A DNA stretch of 40,307 bases from Vibrio lentus (GCF_002875945.1 NZ_MCZK01000023.1:1-40307), one strand, 5' to 3'. Shown: positions 17,552 through 26,595, counted from the stretch's first letter. The notes: generated by a model not told the origin, from the sequence alone. Program-made: numbers and translations.

Positions 17552-17897
17552 GTTGACACGCACTTTCTGTAGATTCCATTTCAGCCAATAACCCGGCTCC
17601 GATGCTATTTATCCTATCGACTCTAATTTTAATTAACCACCATAAACGCAAATTAAGCTCGTCTTTATCTTGAGGGTTAACATCGTTATTCGAGTTTGTT
17701 ACGCCCGTTTTTCTCAGGATTGAGTAGATGTATGGAATGACGATGAAAATATTAGAAAACAGCGGTTTATCGAGAAGATAAGACCCTTTCAGTGATCGGG
17801 ACACAGAGGTAAGCCGTAAGGATATGAAAGAAAGACGTAGTTAATCTAAACACCAAAGATCAGCCTATTCTCAAAGATGACTCAGCGGGAGTAACAC
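17552..17897. other. Gene-free divergent promoter region
   Basis: About 345 bases between the BASS gene and the 88-aa gene. The one frame that crosses it on the minus strand continues into the BASS gene in another frame and is not credible. No repeats or terminators seen. Confidence 0.4.
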
Positions 17898-18164
17898 ATG
17901 GACAACAGAATCACCATTATTGAATTTCTCAGAGTGTTTGAGTGCATTCGCACCTCTGGCGAACAACTGGACAACAAATATCAAGTTGGCGAAATGACGG
18001 CTTGGCATGATTACGATGGTTATACCTGTTGGCTAAGCTATAAAGACGTAACCGTGACGCTGATGTTTCATGGATCTCTGAAAATTGAGTACGACAACGC
18101 TTCAAACTACTCTGAATTCATCGAGCATTGTCTGGGTATGCTCGCCACTGAACCTTCTCCATAA
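17898..18164 (+). CDS. Conserved-looking 88-aa protein of unknown function
   Basis: An 88-aa acidic, tryptophan- and tyrosine-rich cytoplasmic protein, likely a small alpha/beta fold, without a motif I recognise. GGGAG precedes its ATG. Evidence that it is a real gene: a diverged copy of its first 16 codons occurs at 38774-38821, where many of the differences are silent or conservative (NRISIIEFLRVFEC against NRITIIEFLRVFEC), showing protein-level constraint before that copy was lost. Confidence 0.75.
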   Translation: MDNRITIIEFLRVFECIRTSGEQLDNKYQVGEMTAWHDYDGYTCWLSYKDVTVTLMFHGSLKIEYDNASNYSEFIEHCLGMLATEPSP

Positions 18165-18190
18165 AACGCGAACAGATTCATCACTACCAA

Positions 18191-18228
18191 CGGCTAACGG
18201 CTAACGGCTAACGGCTAACGGCTAACGG
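18191..18228. repeat. Heptanucleotide tandem repeat abutting a ribosome-binding site
   Basis: CGGCTAA repeats five times exactly (18191-18225) and a sixth unit begins CGG. The first two bases after it complete the GGAG Shine-Dalgarno (18227-18230) of the CIA30 gene, whose ATG is at 18237. Confidence 0.97.
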
Positions 18229-18236
18229 AGAAAATC

Positions 18237-18845
18237 ATGAGCGAAACGGCTTTTAAAACGCATTCATTACTTAAGCACAGACAGCCTTTGTGGCTAGTAC
18301 TCAGCCTCTCTTTTTTATGGTCTCAGGGATCGGTAGCAGGAACAGAAATGATTGATTTCACACAAGAGAATGAACACCAGAATTGGACAGCGACCAACGA
18401 CAATGTCATGGGCGGAATCTCAACAGGCAGGCTTGTTTATGAAGGCGAGACGAGTCAATTTAAGGGCGAGTTGTCATTAGAGAACAATGGTGGCTTCAGT
18501 TCAATCAACCGCTCTATAGAGTCTCTAGGCTCTGAGATGGACAGCGTAGAACTGACGTTTGTAGGTGATGGTCGTACTTACCAATTAAGGCTCACGACAT
18601 GGATAGATGGAAACAGAACTAACTACAAGCACAGCTTTGAGACAATCAAAGGCGAGCAACTCAAGACAGTCTTCCAATTAAAGGACTTTCAAGCCGTATT
18701 CAGAGGTCGATTACTCAGTGGTGCGCCAAGACTTGAAGCCCAAGACATCAAACAGATCGGCTTTTTGATTGCAGATAAACAACCTTTGCCCTTCGAGCTA
18801 AACCTCATTCAGGTTCAATTCAAAACCTCGCAAGAAACGGAGTAA
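18237..18845 (+). CDS. Secreted CIA30-domain protein
   Basis: A 202-aa protein with a late signal peptide (hydrophobic core LWLVLSLSFLWS, cleavage likely after VAG/T near residue 35). The mature region carries the CIA30/NADH-ubiquinone oxidoreductase intermediate-associated domain: WTATNDNVMGGIST near residue 50 and FKGELSLENNGGFSSI near residue 75. The domain folds as a galactose-binding-like beta sandwich; bacterial members have no established job and are not complex I factors. Its translation start is directly preceded by a CGGCTAA array. A terminator follows. Confidence 0.8.
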   Translation: MSETAFKTHSLLKHRQPLWLVLSLSFLWSQGSVAGTEMIDFTQENEHQNWTATNDNVMGGISTGRLVYEGETSQFKGELSLENNGGFSSINRSIESLGSEMDSVELTFVGDGRTYQLRLTTWIDGNRTNYKHSFETIKGEQLKTVFQLKDFQAVFRGRLLSGAPRLEAQDIKQIGFLIADKQPLPFELNLIQVQFKTSQETE

Positions 18846-18886
18846 AGCTTTATTGGAATAAACACAGTAAATCACTTAATAAAAAC

Positions 18887-18934
18887 AAGCCCCTGATACC
18901 TTACTGATTCACGATAAGTATCAGGGGCTTTCTA
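18887..18934. terminator. Terminator between convergent genes
   Basis: A perfect 13-bp stem AAGCCCCTGATAC/GTATCAGGGGCTT (18887-18899 with 18918-18930), then TCTATT. Confidence 0.85.
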
Positions 18935-19008
18935 TTCAAGCGTTCAAGCTGCTCAAACTGTTCAAATAAGCAACGGCTCAAACCGTCAAAGTTCTAAATC
19001 ATTAACTA

Positions 19009-20034
19009 TTAATATTTGATGGCTGTTTTACCAATCGACGCGCTGCTTTCAATACGTTGGTGCGCATCTTTCAGTGTCTCAACACTAAAGCCATTCAATG
19101 TGGTGGTAAGTGTCGACTTAATACGGCCAGCATCAATCAGGTTCGCTGCTTGGAACAGGATATCTTGTTGTTTCTGAATATCGTCTGTGTTGAACAGTGA
19201 ACGTGTGAACATCAGCTCCCACACAAAACCTGCAGACTTGCCTTGCAGTGCAGAAAGATCTATTCCGCCATCGAACTCAACAATAGAGCTGATCATGCCT
19301 TGAGGTGCAATAAGCTCGACCATCGATTCCCAGTGCCCTTTGGTATCAGCGACATTGAAGATGTAATCGACATGCTGGATGCCTTGCTCTCGCACAGACT
19401 CAACCAAGTTACGGTGATTCACCACATGGTCTGCCCCCATATCCCTTACCCACTGTTCAGTTTCAGGTCTTGAAGCCGTCGCAATAACCGTCAGGTTCGT
19501 CAGTTGGCTCGCCAATTGAATCGTGATTGAACCAACGCCACCAGCACCACCAATGATAAGAATGGATTTTTTCTCTTCTGGACGCACACGTAGGCGATCA
19601 AACAACGCTTCCCACGCAGTCAGTGTTGCTAGCGGCATAACAGCAGCAGCTTCATCAGAAAGGCTCTTCGGTGCTTTAGCCGTAATACGGTAGTCAACGG
19701 CTTGGTATTCTGCATTAGCGCCCATACGAGTTACGTCACCTGCATAATAGACACGGTCGCCTAGTTCAAAGCCTTCAACGTCTGTACCTTTACCGACGAC
19801 TTCACCAACCGCGTCATAACCAAGTACTTTTGGTTGCTCGAGAGTTTTATCTTGAGCACTGCGAATTCGAATTTTCGCGTCTGCTGGATTGATAGACGTA
19901 GCGCTCACTTTCACAAGCAGATCATGTTCTTTTAGTTCTGGAAGATTCGTTTCAAACTCAACTAGACTGTTTTGCTCTGCAATCGCAAGTGACTGAGTAA
20001 ATCCGATAGCTTTCATTTTTGATGGTACTGACAT
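19009..20034 (-). CDS. Quinone-oxidoreductase-type MDR dehydrogenase (zinc-binding ADH family, QOR-like)
   Basis: A 341-aa cytoplasmic enzyme of the medium-chain dehydrogenase/reductase superfamily. GroES-like N-terminal domain (SINPADAKIR near 47-56, LGYDAVGEVV at 71-80) and a Rossmann domain with GGAGGVGS at 162-169, which favours NADPH. The cysteine/histidine zinc ligands of true alcohol dehydrogenases are missing, so it is probably a zinc-free quinone or enone reductase. AAGGAG precedes the ATG. Its promoter box at 20095-20134 is shared with the next gene upstream. A fragment matching its 3' end recurs at 38821-38956. Confidence 0.88.
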   Translation of the reverse strand: MSVPSKMKAIGFTQSLAIAEQNSLVEFETNLPELKEHDLLVKVSATSINPADAKIRIRSAQDKTLEQPKVLGYDAVGEVVGKGTDVEGFELGDRVYYAGDVTRMGANAEYQAVDYRITAKAPKSLSDEAAAVMPLATLTAWEALFDRLRVRPEEKKSILIIGGAGGVGSITIQLASQLTNLTVIATASRPETEQWVRDMGADHVVNHRNLVESVREQGIQHVDYIFNVADTKGHWESMVELIAPQGMISSIVEFDGGIDLSALQGKSAGFVWELMFTRSLFNTDDIQKQQDILFQAANLIDAGRIKSTLTTTLNGFSVETLKDAHQRIESSASIGKTAIKY

Positions 20035-20094
20035 TGTGCTTTCTCCTTGAATTAGACAAGTTAATCTTAGTTGACTCTCAATTTAGATAAACCG

Positions 20095-20134
20095 CCTAAT
20101 GTTTGAATCATATTCAATTATTTTTTGATAATCG
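20095..20134 (-). promoter_or_regulatory. Shared 40-bp promoter box, copy 1 (LysR-type operator candidate)
   Basis: Contains TTTGAATCATATTCAAT, an interrupted palindrome with the T-N11-A shape of LysR sites. 33 of 40 positions match the box at 21041-21080, and both boxes end 61-65 bases before their gene's start codon. Confidence 0.6.
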
Positions 20135-20190
20135 TGTTGCCACTGATTGAGCAACACGAACAAGTAACTTTGCAATCAATGGTATAGGGA

Positions 20191-20976
20191 TCAGATCAGA
20201 CCTTGCTCAATCAACCAGTCACGCGTTACTTCGTCTTGCGGCTTACCTTCACGGCAAACTTTATAATCTAGCTCTGCGATAATATCGTTCGAGAATCGTA
20301 ATGAATCTAACGTCTGGATCTGTTGTTCACTGAACAAGTGCTTCTTGTCATCTCTTAAAAGAAGTACCGCTCTATCCACAATCCCTAGCAAGCCTTTTGG
20401 CTCTTTGAGCTCTCGAATGTCATAGCGATAGTGCAAGAATTGAGGTTTCCACAGCGGCACAACAACCCACTCCTTGTTCGCCACAGCGCTTTCAAAGGCA
20501 GCAAAACAATCGTCTTCGCTACCTGGGAAAAACTCGTAACCCACATCGCTCAGGCCGTACTCTTTCATCATCTGAATAGAGAAGCGTGTGATACCGGCAC
20601 CGGGGTTAATGCCCTGAATGGTAGAATTCATTTTCTCGACAACTTCAGGTTTTAATAGATCAGCAACCTCAGAAACAGCCTCTTCAGGAACATAATCAGG
20701 CACACCCCACAACGCGTAAGGTTCATAGTGAAGACCAAGCTCGATAAGTGGCTCAACTTCCTCAACACCCGCTTTGTAAATACCGTGGCTTGATGGCAAC
20801 CAAGCCGAAGAAAGCATGTCTACTTCACCCGCTTTTAGCTTTTCGAAATTTTCTTGATGAGGAGAAAAGACACGCTCGACCTCGAAGCCCATTGTGGTTA
20901 ATACATTGGAAACTAATGATGCAGTAGTGCGGTGAAACGACAAATCTGTTACGCCAATTGTGATTTTATTAGTCAT
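20191..20976 (-). CDS. Glycine-betaine-type (OpuAC/ProX-like) substrate-binding protein lacking a signal peptide
   Basis: A 261-aa protein with the OpuAC binding fold: ITIGVTDLSFHRTTASLV at the N-terminus, GEVDMLSSAWLPSSHG near 51-66 and WVVVPLWKPQF near 171-181, where aromatic residues would cage a quaternary ammonium. The ATG at 20976 follows AAGGGGA with good spacing and gives no signal peptide. An upstream TTG would add a hydrophobic 29-residue leader, but that TTG lies inside the promoter box and lacks a ribosome site. No permease or ATPase gene is adjacent. It may be a cytoplasmic ligand-binding protein, or export may use the unusual start. Confidence 0.75.
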   Translation of the reverse strand: MTNKITIGVTDLSFHRTTASLVSNVLTTMGFEVERVFSPHQENFEKLKAGEVDMLSSAWLPSSHGIYKAGVEEVEPLIELGLHYEPYALWGVPDYVPEEAVSEVADLLKPEVVEKMNSTIQGINPGAGITRFSIQMMKEYGLSDVGYEFFPGSEDDCFAAFESAVANKEWVVVPLWKPQFLHYRYDIRELKEPKGLLGIVDRAVLLLRDDKKHLFSEQQIQTLDSLRFSNDIIAELDYKVCREGKPQDEVTRDWLIEQGLI

Positions 20977-21040
20977 GTTGTTATCCCCTTTTGTTCGGCT
21001 TGATAGAGATAGTACATGGCTAAAAAACAGTGAAAAACAG

Positions 21041-21080
21041 CCTAATATTTGAATGATTTTCAAATATATTTTGGTAATTG
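21041..21080 (-). promoter_or_regulatory. Shared 40-bp promoter box, copy 2
   Basis: Contains TTTGAATGATTTTCAAA, a perfect 6-5-6 inverted repeat. It lies 65 bases before the OpuAC-like ATG and about 107 bases before the divergent LysR gene, the likely regulator. Confidence 0.6.
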
Positions 21081-21187
21081 AGCGTATAAAGTTAGCTTAA
21101 AAGGGGGTAAGTCAGGATTAAGCCGCTTTGTGATTAGCAAAGATTTCAATACAATGTTTAGAACATTATCAAACACAGGTAGATAAA

Positions 21188-22120
21188 ATGCTTCTTGAAG
21201 ACTTGCGGGTCATCTTAAAGGTGGCGGAGTTTCGTAGTATCACCGCAGCAGCCACCAACCTAGACATGCGCACCGCAACTGCGAGCGCAGCCGTCAAACG
21301 TGTTGAAGCCGCACTGGGTGCTGAATTGTTTGTAAGAACCACTCGCCACCTAAGGCTCTCTTCTGCTGGCGAACGCTATTTACCTGAGTGTGAACAAGCT
21401 TTGAAGATATTAGAGCAAGCAAAGCTCAACATGCGTGAAGAGCTTGGTATCTTGGATGGAGAAATCCGCATAGCGCTTTCTTCGGATTTAGGACGTAACC
21501 TCATCACTCCTTGGCTTGATGAATTTCTGCTTGAATACCCAAAGGCGACACTTCGCACTAGCATTAGCGACAGCAATATTGATTTTTATCGTGATTCTGT
21601 TGATATGGCGCTGCGTTACGGCTCTCCGAATGATGCCAACATGTATGGCTTCAAGATCTGCGATGTGCCGAGAATATTGTGCGCAGCCCCTGAATATTTA
21701 ACTGAGATGGGAACGCCAAGCCAAACGAGCGACTTAGCTGAGCACAACGGTTTGCTTTATCAGCTGCATGATATGTTGCAAGACGAATGGGTGTTTAATG
21801 ATGGCAAGCAAGATCATAAAGTGAAGCTAAAAGGGAATCGCGCCTCAAACGATGCTGACCTTGTTAGACGCTGGTGTGTAGCTGGAAAAGGTGTGGCAAT
21901 AAAGTCTTGTTTAGATATGTCGAACCATTTGCTCTCTGGCGAAGTGGTTAAAGTCATGCCTGAATTTAAGCCAACCCCAACCGAGCTGTGGTTAGTGTGC
22001 CCTAGTCGTCAGTCCATCACCCCGACCGTTCGCTTATTGAGAGATCTATTCCGCGAAAAAACCGCAGAGATCCTTTCTCAACTGAGCGAGCAAGGCATTA
22101 TAGCGACTCAAAAATCTTAA
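21188..22120 (+). CDS. LysR-family transcriptional regulator
   Basis: A 310-aa protein with the N-terminal LysR helix-turn-helix (residues about 1-60; ITAAATNLDMRTATASAAVKR is the recognition region) and an effector domain. It is divergent from the OpuAC-like gene; the intervening 211 bp hold box copy 2. It probably controls both that gene and the oxidoreductase beyond it. A strong terminator follows. Confidence 0.88.
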   Translation: MLLEDLRVILKVAEFRSITAAATNLDMRTATASAAVKRVEAALGAELFVRTTRHLRLSSAGERYLPECEQALKILEQAKLNMREELGILDGEIRIALSSDLGRNLITPWLDEFLLEYPKATLRTSISDSNIDFYRDSVDMALRYGSPNDANMYGFKICDVPRILCAAPEYLTEMGTPSQTSDLAEHNGLLYQLHDMLQDEWVFNDGKQDHKVKLKGNRASNDADLVRRWCVAGKGVAIKSCLDMSNHLLSGEVVKVMPEFKPTPTELWLVCPSRQSITPTVRLLRDLFREKTAEILSQLSEQGIIATQKS

Positions 22121-22133
22121 CGACCTAGAGATA

Positions 22134-22173
22134 AAAAAGGCGTTAGCGAACTTCAATTCGCTAACGCCTTTAA
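22134..22173. terminator. Bidirectional terminator
   Basis: A perfect 15-bp stem (22136-22150 with 22157-22171) and 6-nt loop, with A-run before and T's after, between convergent genes. Confidence 0.92.
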
Positions 22174-22240
22174 TCATCTGAAACATCACACTGTATTAAT
22201 GGATATATCTACATCAATACGAGCACTCGAATACAAATGC

Positions 22241-22627
22241 TTAGTTTGACTCTTCTTCAACATCACAGTCAGCACAGCACTGAAGCGCAATTTCATGTTC
22301 GAAGGTGATTGTGTCTTTACCTTCTTCCAATAGCTCTGCGATTTCATCCGCGACTTCTTTTTCGTCATCCGCTTCGATGTCGCTTGCTAGCTCTTCTTCT
22401 GAATAGCCGAAGAAGTTCAGCAATAAGTACTCGCGAGCTTCATCTTTAGTACAAACCACGTTTGCAGAAAGATCTGGCGTAACCTCACCTTGTGCAAGAG
22501 TCGCTGTCAGTTGAGCGATAGCATCCTCTTTCATCGCAGGCGTCAACCAACCAAGATCAGTACTTACCGTCGTTTTTTTACAGTCGAAGCAAGGCAGTTG
22601 GTGAAAGTAGTATTGAAAGCTAGTCAT
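22241..22627 (-). CDS. Acidic cysteine-pair protein of unknown function
   Basis: A 128-aa protein if started at ATG 22627 (AAAGAAG upstream); a TTG at 22681 is longer but unsupported. It has CFDC near residues 12-15 and CCADC near the C-terminus, which could bind one zinc or iron centre. The middle is strongly acidic (SEEELASDIEADDEKEVADE). I do not recognise the family. It has no operon partner, and its promoter region includes the left copy of the direct repeat that brackets the vibrioferrin locus. Confidence 0.75.
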   Translation of the reverse strand: MTSFQYYFHQLPCFDCKKTTVSTDLGWLTPAMKEDAIAQLTATLAQGEVTPDLSANVVCTKDEAREYLLLNFFGYSEEELASDIEADDEKEVADEIAELLEEGKDTITFEHEIALQCCADCDVEEESN

Positions 22628-22664
22628 AGGTAATTTCTTCTTTAAATGTTGTATAGCGAGATTA

Positions 22665-22734
22665 TGCGCGTTTTGTAGCAAAATACTATCTCAATCACAA
22701 CCTGAGACTGATTCGAGAGGGTTATTTTTACGAA
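22665..22734. repeat. Left direct repeat bracketing the vibrioferrin locus
   Basis: 22675-22715 is identical over 41 bp to 38966-39006 in the same orientation; weaker similarity extends the match to about 70 bp. The left copy is the upstream region of the 128-aa gene. Confidence 0.95.
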
Positions 22735-22834
22735 CACAAAACCAGATAATACCTAATGCACAGAAAAATGCCGAAATACCAATTGCTGACTTACCACTCC
22801 CAATGGTTTGATAACCTCCTAAATCGCTACACAC
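22691..22834 (-). CDS. Possible 47-aa single-pass membrane peptide downstream of pvuE
   Basis: A short frame overlapping the end of pvuE, starting at GTG 22834 or, after a consensus AGGAGG at 22812-22817, at a non-standard ATT at about 22801. It encodes SGKSAIGISAFFCALGIIWF followed by CVRKNN, the pattern of a single transmembrane helix with positive-inside tail. The strong AGGAGG without an ATG is the reason to list it. It could be chance. Confidence 0.25.
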   Translation of the reverse strand: MCSDLGGYQTIGSGKSAIGISAFFCALGIIWFCVRKNNPLESVSGCD

Positions 22835-23583
22835 ATTGGCGTATTTGAAATAGGGTCACGGAACACGCTCGCCTTGAGATCAAATACATCTCTAAGCATG
22901 GTTTCTGTCATTACCTCATCAGGCGAACCTTGAGCCACCAAACAGCCTTTTTCCAAAACCACTAAATGATCGCAGTAACGACTGGCTTGGTTAAGATCAT
23001 GCAACACAACCACCACCGTTTTTCCTTTAACATTCATCTGCTGCATCAAGTTCATCAACTCGACTTGGTGAGACATATCAAGGTATGTGGTCGGCTCATC
23101 TAACATCACTAAATCTGTGTCTTGTGCTATCACCATCGCAATCCACGCTCGTTGTCTTTGACCACCAGACAGTGACTCAACTGGTTTATCGGCAAACTCG
23201 AGCACACCAGTATCACGCATTGCTTGTTCGACAATCACTTGGTCTTCTTGCCCTAACCTTCCCCAATGAGAGATATAAGGCGAACGCCCATATTCGACGA
23301 GCTTTCTTACTGTGATACCTTCCGGGCTGACCAAAATTTGTGGCAACAGTGATAACGAACGCGCAAGCGCCTTATCGCCATAACTTGATAGTGGTTTGTC
23401 TTCAAACAACACCTCTCCTGTCGCTGGTTTGTTGATTCTCACTAACGTCTTTAACAAGGTGGATTTACCACACCCGTTGGGTCCAATTAGGGCGGTAATT
23501 TTACCCTTAGGGATCGAAACCGAAAGGTTCGGTATGATCGTTTGTTTGCCGTACGCGACGGAAAGATTCTGCGTTTTAAGCAT
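22819..23583 (-). CDS. pvuE: Ferric vibrioferrin ABC transporter, ATPase
   Basis: A 254-aa ATPase of the FecE/FhuC type that powers import of ferric vibrioferrin across the inner membrane. Walker A GPNGCGKST at 34-42, signature LSGGQRQR near 137, Walker B LVMLDEP followed by TTYLDMSHQ. ATG at 23583 is 2 bases after the pvuD stop with GAGG upstream. It is the last recognised gene of the psuA-pvuABCDE operon. Confidence 0.93.
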   Translation of the reverse strand: MLKTQNLSVAYGKQTIIPNLSVSIPKGKITALIGPNGCGKSTLLKTLVRINKPATGEVLFEDKPLSSYGDKALARSLSLLPQILVSPEGITVRKLVEYGRSPYISHWGRLGQEDQVIVEQAMRDTGVLEFADKPVESLSGGQRQRAWIAMVIAQDTDLVMLDEPTTYLDMSHQVELMNLMQQMNVKGKTVVVVLHDLNQASRYCDHLVVLEKGCLVAQGSPDEVMTETMLRDVFDLKASVFRDPISNTPMCVAI

Positions 23584-23585
23584 GG

Positions 23586-24557
23586 TTACCAACCTCGATA
23601 ACGATAGAGAAGAAAAATGAAATAAGGCGCGCCGATCACAGAAGTAAGAACCCCTGCTGGCAGTTCAATCGGCGGTTGTAGACCTCTTGCCAAGCCATCG
23701 GCACAAGTAACCAGAATCGCGCCCACTAATGCTGACGCTGGTATTAACAACTTATGATTATGTCCAAACAACAAGCGAGCTAAGTGAGGAGCTAATAAAC
23801 CTACAAAACTGATCGTTCCTGCAACTGAAACACTGATGCTGGCAAGCAATACTGCAGCCAACAGCGCGAGAGCCTGAATCTGTTTTGGCTTAGTACCCAA
23901 TGTGGTGGCACTTTCCTCGCCAAGTCCCATCACATCTAATCGCCAAGCGAGCCATAATGCCATTGGCAATAACAAGAGTAGCGCACTCCAAATAAAGGGC
24001 ACTTGTTGCCAGTTTCTGCCCCAGAGACTGCCTGTTAGCCAAACCATGGCCGTATTGATCTCGATAGGGTTGGTCACAAGTAGGAAATCTATGCAACTGG
24101 CTAAGAACGCGCTCACCGCAATACCAATCAACGCCAATTTGGCGGGTGTTGGCCTTGACCACCATGCCAATAGTGCAATCAATCCAGCAGCGAAAATTCC
24201 ACCGAACATAGCCACCAGCGGAAGCACACTGACCGGCGCATTAGGAAACCAAACTAAACTCGCTGTCGCGGCAAGCCCGGCACCTGCACTAATACCCATA
24301 AGATCTGGCGATGCCAAAGGGTTACGTATCACACCTTGTACCAATACGCCGGACAACCCTAATCCAGCTCCCACACTTATCGCGAGCAACATACGAGGCA
24401 GCCGATATTGATGGATAACAAAATCGTCACTAGAAAACGCGACCAAATGTTCGGTCACTTGAGAAACAGAAAGCGAAGCTGCGCCGACAAACAAACCTGC
24501 GGATGCAACAATAACAAGCAGCCCAAATAACAGAAAAACCTTCGTGCGGTGGTGCAT
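23586..24557 (-). CDS. pvuD: Ferric vibrioferrin ABC transporter, permease
   Basis: A 323-aa FecCD-type permease with about nine to ten helices. RNPLASPDLMGISAGAG and the late FVGLLAPHLARLLFGH are family landmarks; the second is the loop that docks the ATPase. It should pair with PvuC as a heterodimer. The ATG at 24557 overlaps the pvuC stop by one base (TAATG) and has GAGGAG upstream; longer in-frame starts are not supported. Confidence 0.92.
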   Translation of the reverse strand: MHHRTKVFLLFGLLVIVASAGLFVGAASLSVSQVTEHLVAFSSDDFVIHQYRLPRMLLAISVGAGLGLSGVLVQGVIRNPLASPDLMGISAGAGLAATASLVWFPNAPVSVLPLVAMFGGIFAAGLIALLAWWSRPTPAKLALIGIAVSAFLASCIDFLLVTNPIEINTAMVWLTGSLWGRNWQQVPFIWSALLLLLPMALWLAWRLDVMGLGEESATTLGTKPKQIQALALLAAVLLASISVSVAGTISFVGLLAPHLARLLFGHNHKLLIPASALVGAILVTCADGLARGLQPPIELPAGVLTSVIGAPYFIFLLYRYRGW

Positions 24558-25591
24558 TAAGATCTCCTCGTCGCAATCAAGATAAAGCAAGGCGTCCCGA
24601 CCAAAGCCGTAATAACACCGACGGGCGTTTCAGTCGGAAAAGCAATTGCTCGTGATAATGCATCTGACCAAGAGACTAATACTGCGCCAGCCAATGCGGA
24701 AATAGGAATGAGTAGATGGTAATTGTGCCCTATCATAGGCCTAACCAAGTGAGGCACTAACAAACCAACAAAGCCAATTGGCCCTGCGATAGCGACACTT
24801 GACCCGGCAAGCAACACAATCGTCAGTCCACTAATCAGACGAGTAAGCCTGATGTTACTGCCCAACCCCACGGCAACTTCTTCGCCAAGTGCCAGTAAGT
24901 TGAGGTTGCGAGCGAGGCTCATTGCCAACACCAAACCAATCACAACAGGCGGCCAAAGTTGTTGCCATTGCCCATCATCCACACTAGACAAGGATCCTGT
25001 AAGCCAATGCAATACGCTATAAGCCATATCGTCAGCGAGGATCAGCGCCGCGCGGGTCAATCCAATCAACAATGCGGTAATGGCAATACCCGCCAAAACC
25101 AAACGTAATGGATGAGAGCGAGCAGAGAAAAAGCCACCAAGAAGCATCACGGCACCGCCACTGAGGAACGCACCAAGAACGGCATTGAGAATTGGATTTA
25201 ACTCGCTGACCACAGGGATGCCTATTGCAGCTAACGCCATAAAACAGGTAGCGCCAGCGTTAATGCCAAGAATCGATGGAGACGCGAGTGGGTTGCGCGT
25301 TAAGCCTTGCATCAATAACCCAGCGACAGCCAGACTCGCACCAATCAAAAGCCCTGCGTAAGTTCTTGGTGCTCTTAATGTCGCCAATATTTGATGAGTC
25401 ATATTGCTTTCATCAAACGTAAACCAATAATCAACCAAGTCACTCAATGTTAGAGAGAAATTAGACCACCCCACCATTGACGCTACATAACCAGACAGAG
25501 CCAAACACGATACCAAGATCGTAAACAGCGTCGCTCGCCACGACAGTATTGACAGATATCGCTTGCCTGTAGAAAACAACATCGTACTCAT
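24557..25591 (-). CDS. pvuC: Ferric vibrioferrin ABC transporter, permease
   Basis: A 344-aa FecCD-type permease, similar in plan to Pvu[17 protein letters not shown] in the first half and [16 protein letters not shown] in the second. The ATG at 25591 overlaps the pvuB stop as ATGA, indicating coupled translation. Confidence 0.92.
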   Translation of the reverse strand: MSTMLFSTGKRYLSILSWRATLFTILVSCLALSGYVASMVGWSNFSLTLSDLVDYWFTFDESNMTHQILATLRAPRTYAGLLIGASLAVAGLLMQGLTRNPLASPSILGINAGATCFMALAAIGIPVVSELNPILNAVLGAFLSGGAVMLLGGFFSARSHPLRLVLAGIAITALLIGLTRAALILADDMAYSVLHWLTGSLSSVDDGQWQQLWPPVVIGLVLAMSLARNLNLLALGEEVAVGLGSNIRLTRLISGLTIVLLAGSSVAIAGPIGFVGLLVPHLVRPMIGHNYHLLIPISALAGAVLVSWSDALSRAIAFPTETPVGVITALVGTPCFILIATRRS

Positions 25592-26565
25592 GATGGTTCC
25601 AGAATCTGCTCTAGATTTTTCGCTATTTGCTCTGCGGCTACCATGCCTCGATTCAATGACCAAAGCGCTGGTGATACTTCTACCACTTGCTGACGTTTCG
25701 CTGATGACAGTACGCTAAATAACGGGTTTTTCTGCCAATCATTAATAATATTCGGGTGAGAGTAAGCACCAATCAGCAACCAATCCGGATTAGTTTTCAA
25801 TAACAACTCAAAGCTGGTTGGCAAATACGCCTTCTCTGTTTCTTTAGCAATAGGGCTAGCAATACCTAATGTAGTGAGCACTCCTCCGGCATAAGATGCA
25901 GGGCTATGTAACCACATACCTTTATCCGACACGACAGCAAATTGGACGGTTTGTTTAAGGGTAAAATGACTTTTGAAATCAGACATGACTTGCTGATGTT
26001 GCTGAATTCGTAGCTCCATTGCCGATTGCTTATTGAGCGCGATACCCACCTTGAGTGCTGATTCCAAATTCTCTTGATAAGTCTCGCCGCGGCTTTTCAA
26101 CAACAGAGTTGGCGCGATTCGTTGCAGATCTTGATAAACAGTTCGGTGGCGCTCAGCGTCGGCAATGATCAAATCGGGCTTTAATATCGCAATGGCTTCT
26201 AGGCTTGGCTGAGAGCGCATACCAACCGATTCCCATGGTTGAACCAATTCACGCACAGCCGGAATCACTCGAGAAGCATCATTGTCGTCGGCTACACCAA
26301 CCGGAGAAACGCCCACCGCAGCTAACGCATCTACAAATGAGAACTCCAACACCACAATACGTTGCGGAGTAGTCGCTATCTCAAACTGACCCTGCTCATC
26401 TTGTATGACCCTGGTTTGTGCTGAACTGGAGAATGAAAACAAGCTTAAAACCAGCAAAGCTAAGGTTATCGCTATCCTGCTGAATAAAAACTGCTTATTG
26501 AGTGACAGCAGTCCGTTCGACAGCTGCAATGGATTCGAAAACAAGAGTCGAGAGCTGTTTTCCAT
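25588..26565 (-). CDS. pvuB: Ferric vibrioferrin periplasmic binding protein
   Basis: A 325-aa protein of the FecB-type class III binding fold. It has an unusually long N-region before the signal core (about residues 30-48, [17 protein letters not shown]), then [22 protein letters not shown] and the [10 protein letters not shown] motif typical of iron-siderophore binding proteins. It would hand ferric vibrioferrin to PvuCD. AAGGA precedes the ATG. A hairpin separates it from pvuA. Confidence 0.91.
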   Translation of the reverse strand: MENSSRLLFSNPLQLSNGLLSLNKQFLFSRIAITLALLVLSLFSFSSSAQTRVIQDEQGQFEIATTPQRIVVLEFSFVDALAAVGVSPVGVADDNDASRVIPAVRELVQPWESVGMRSQPSLEAIAILKPDLIIADAERHRTVYQDLQRIAPTLLLKSRGETYQENLESALKVGIALNKQSAMELRIQQHQQVMSDFKSHFTLKQTVQFAVVSDKGMWLHSPASYAGGVLTTLGIASPIAKETEKAYLPTSFELLLKTNPDWLLIGAYSHPNIINDWQKNPLFSVLSSAKRQQVVEVSPALWSLNRGMVAAEQIAKNLEQILEPS

Positions 26566-26595
26566 ATTTAATTTTCCTTAAACGCTAGAACCGTG

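Noticed and set aside
17367..17804. A 145-codon minus-strand frame upstream of the BASS transporter
   Set aside because: Its second half overlaps the BASS gene in another frame, and its composition is not protein-like.
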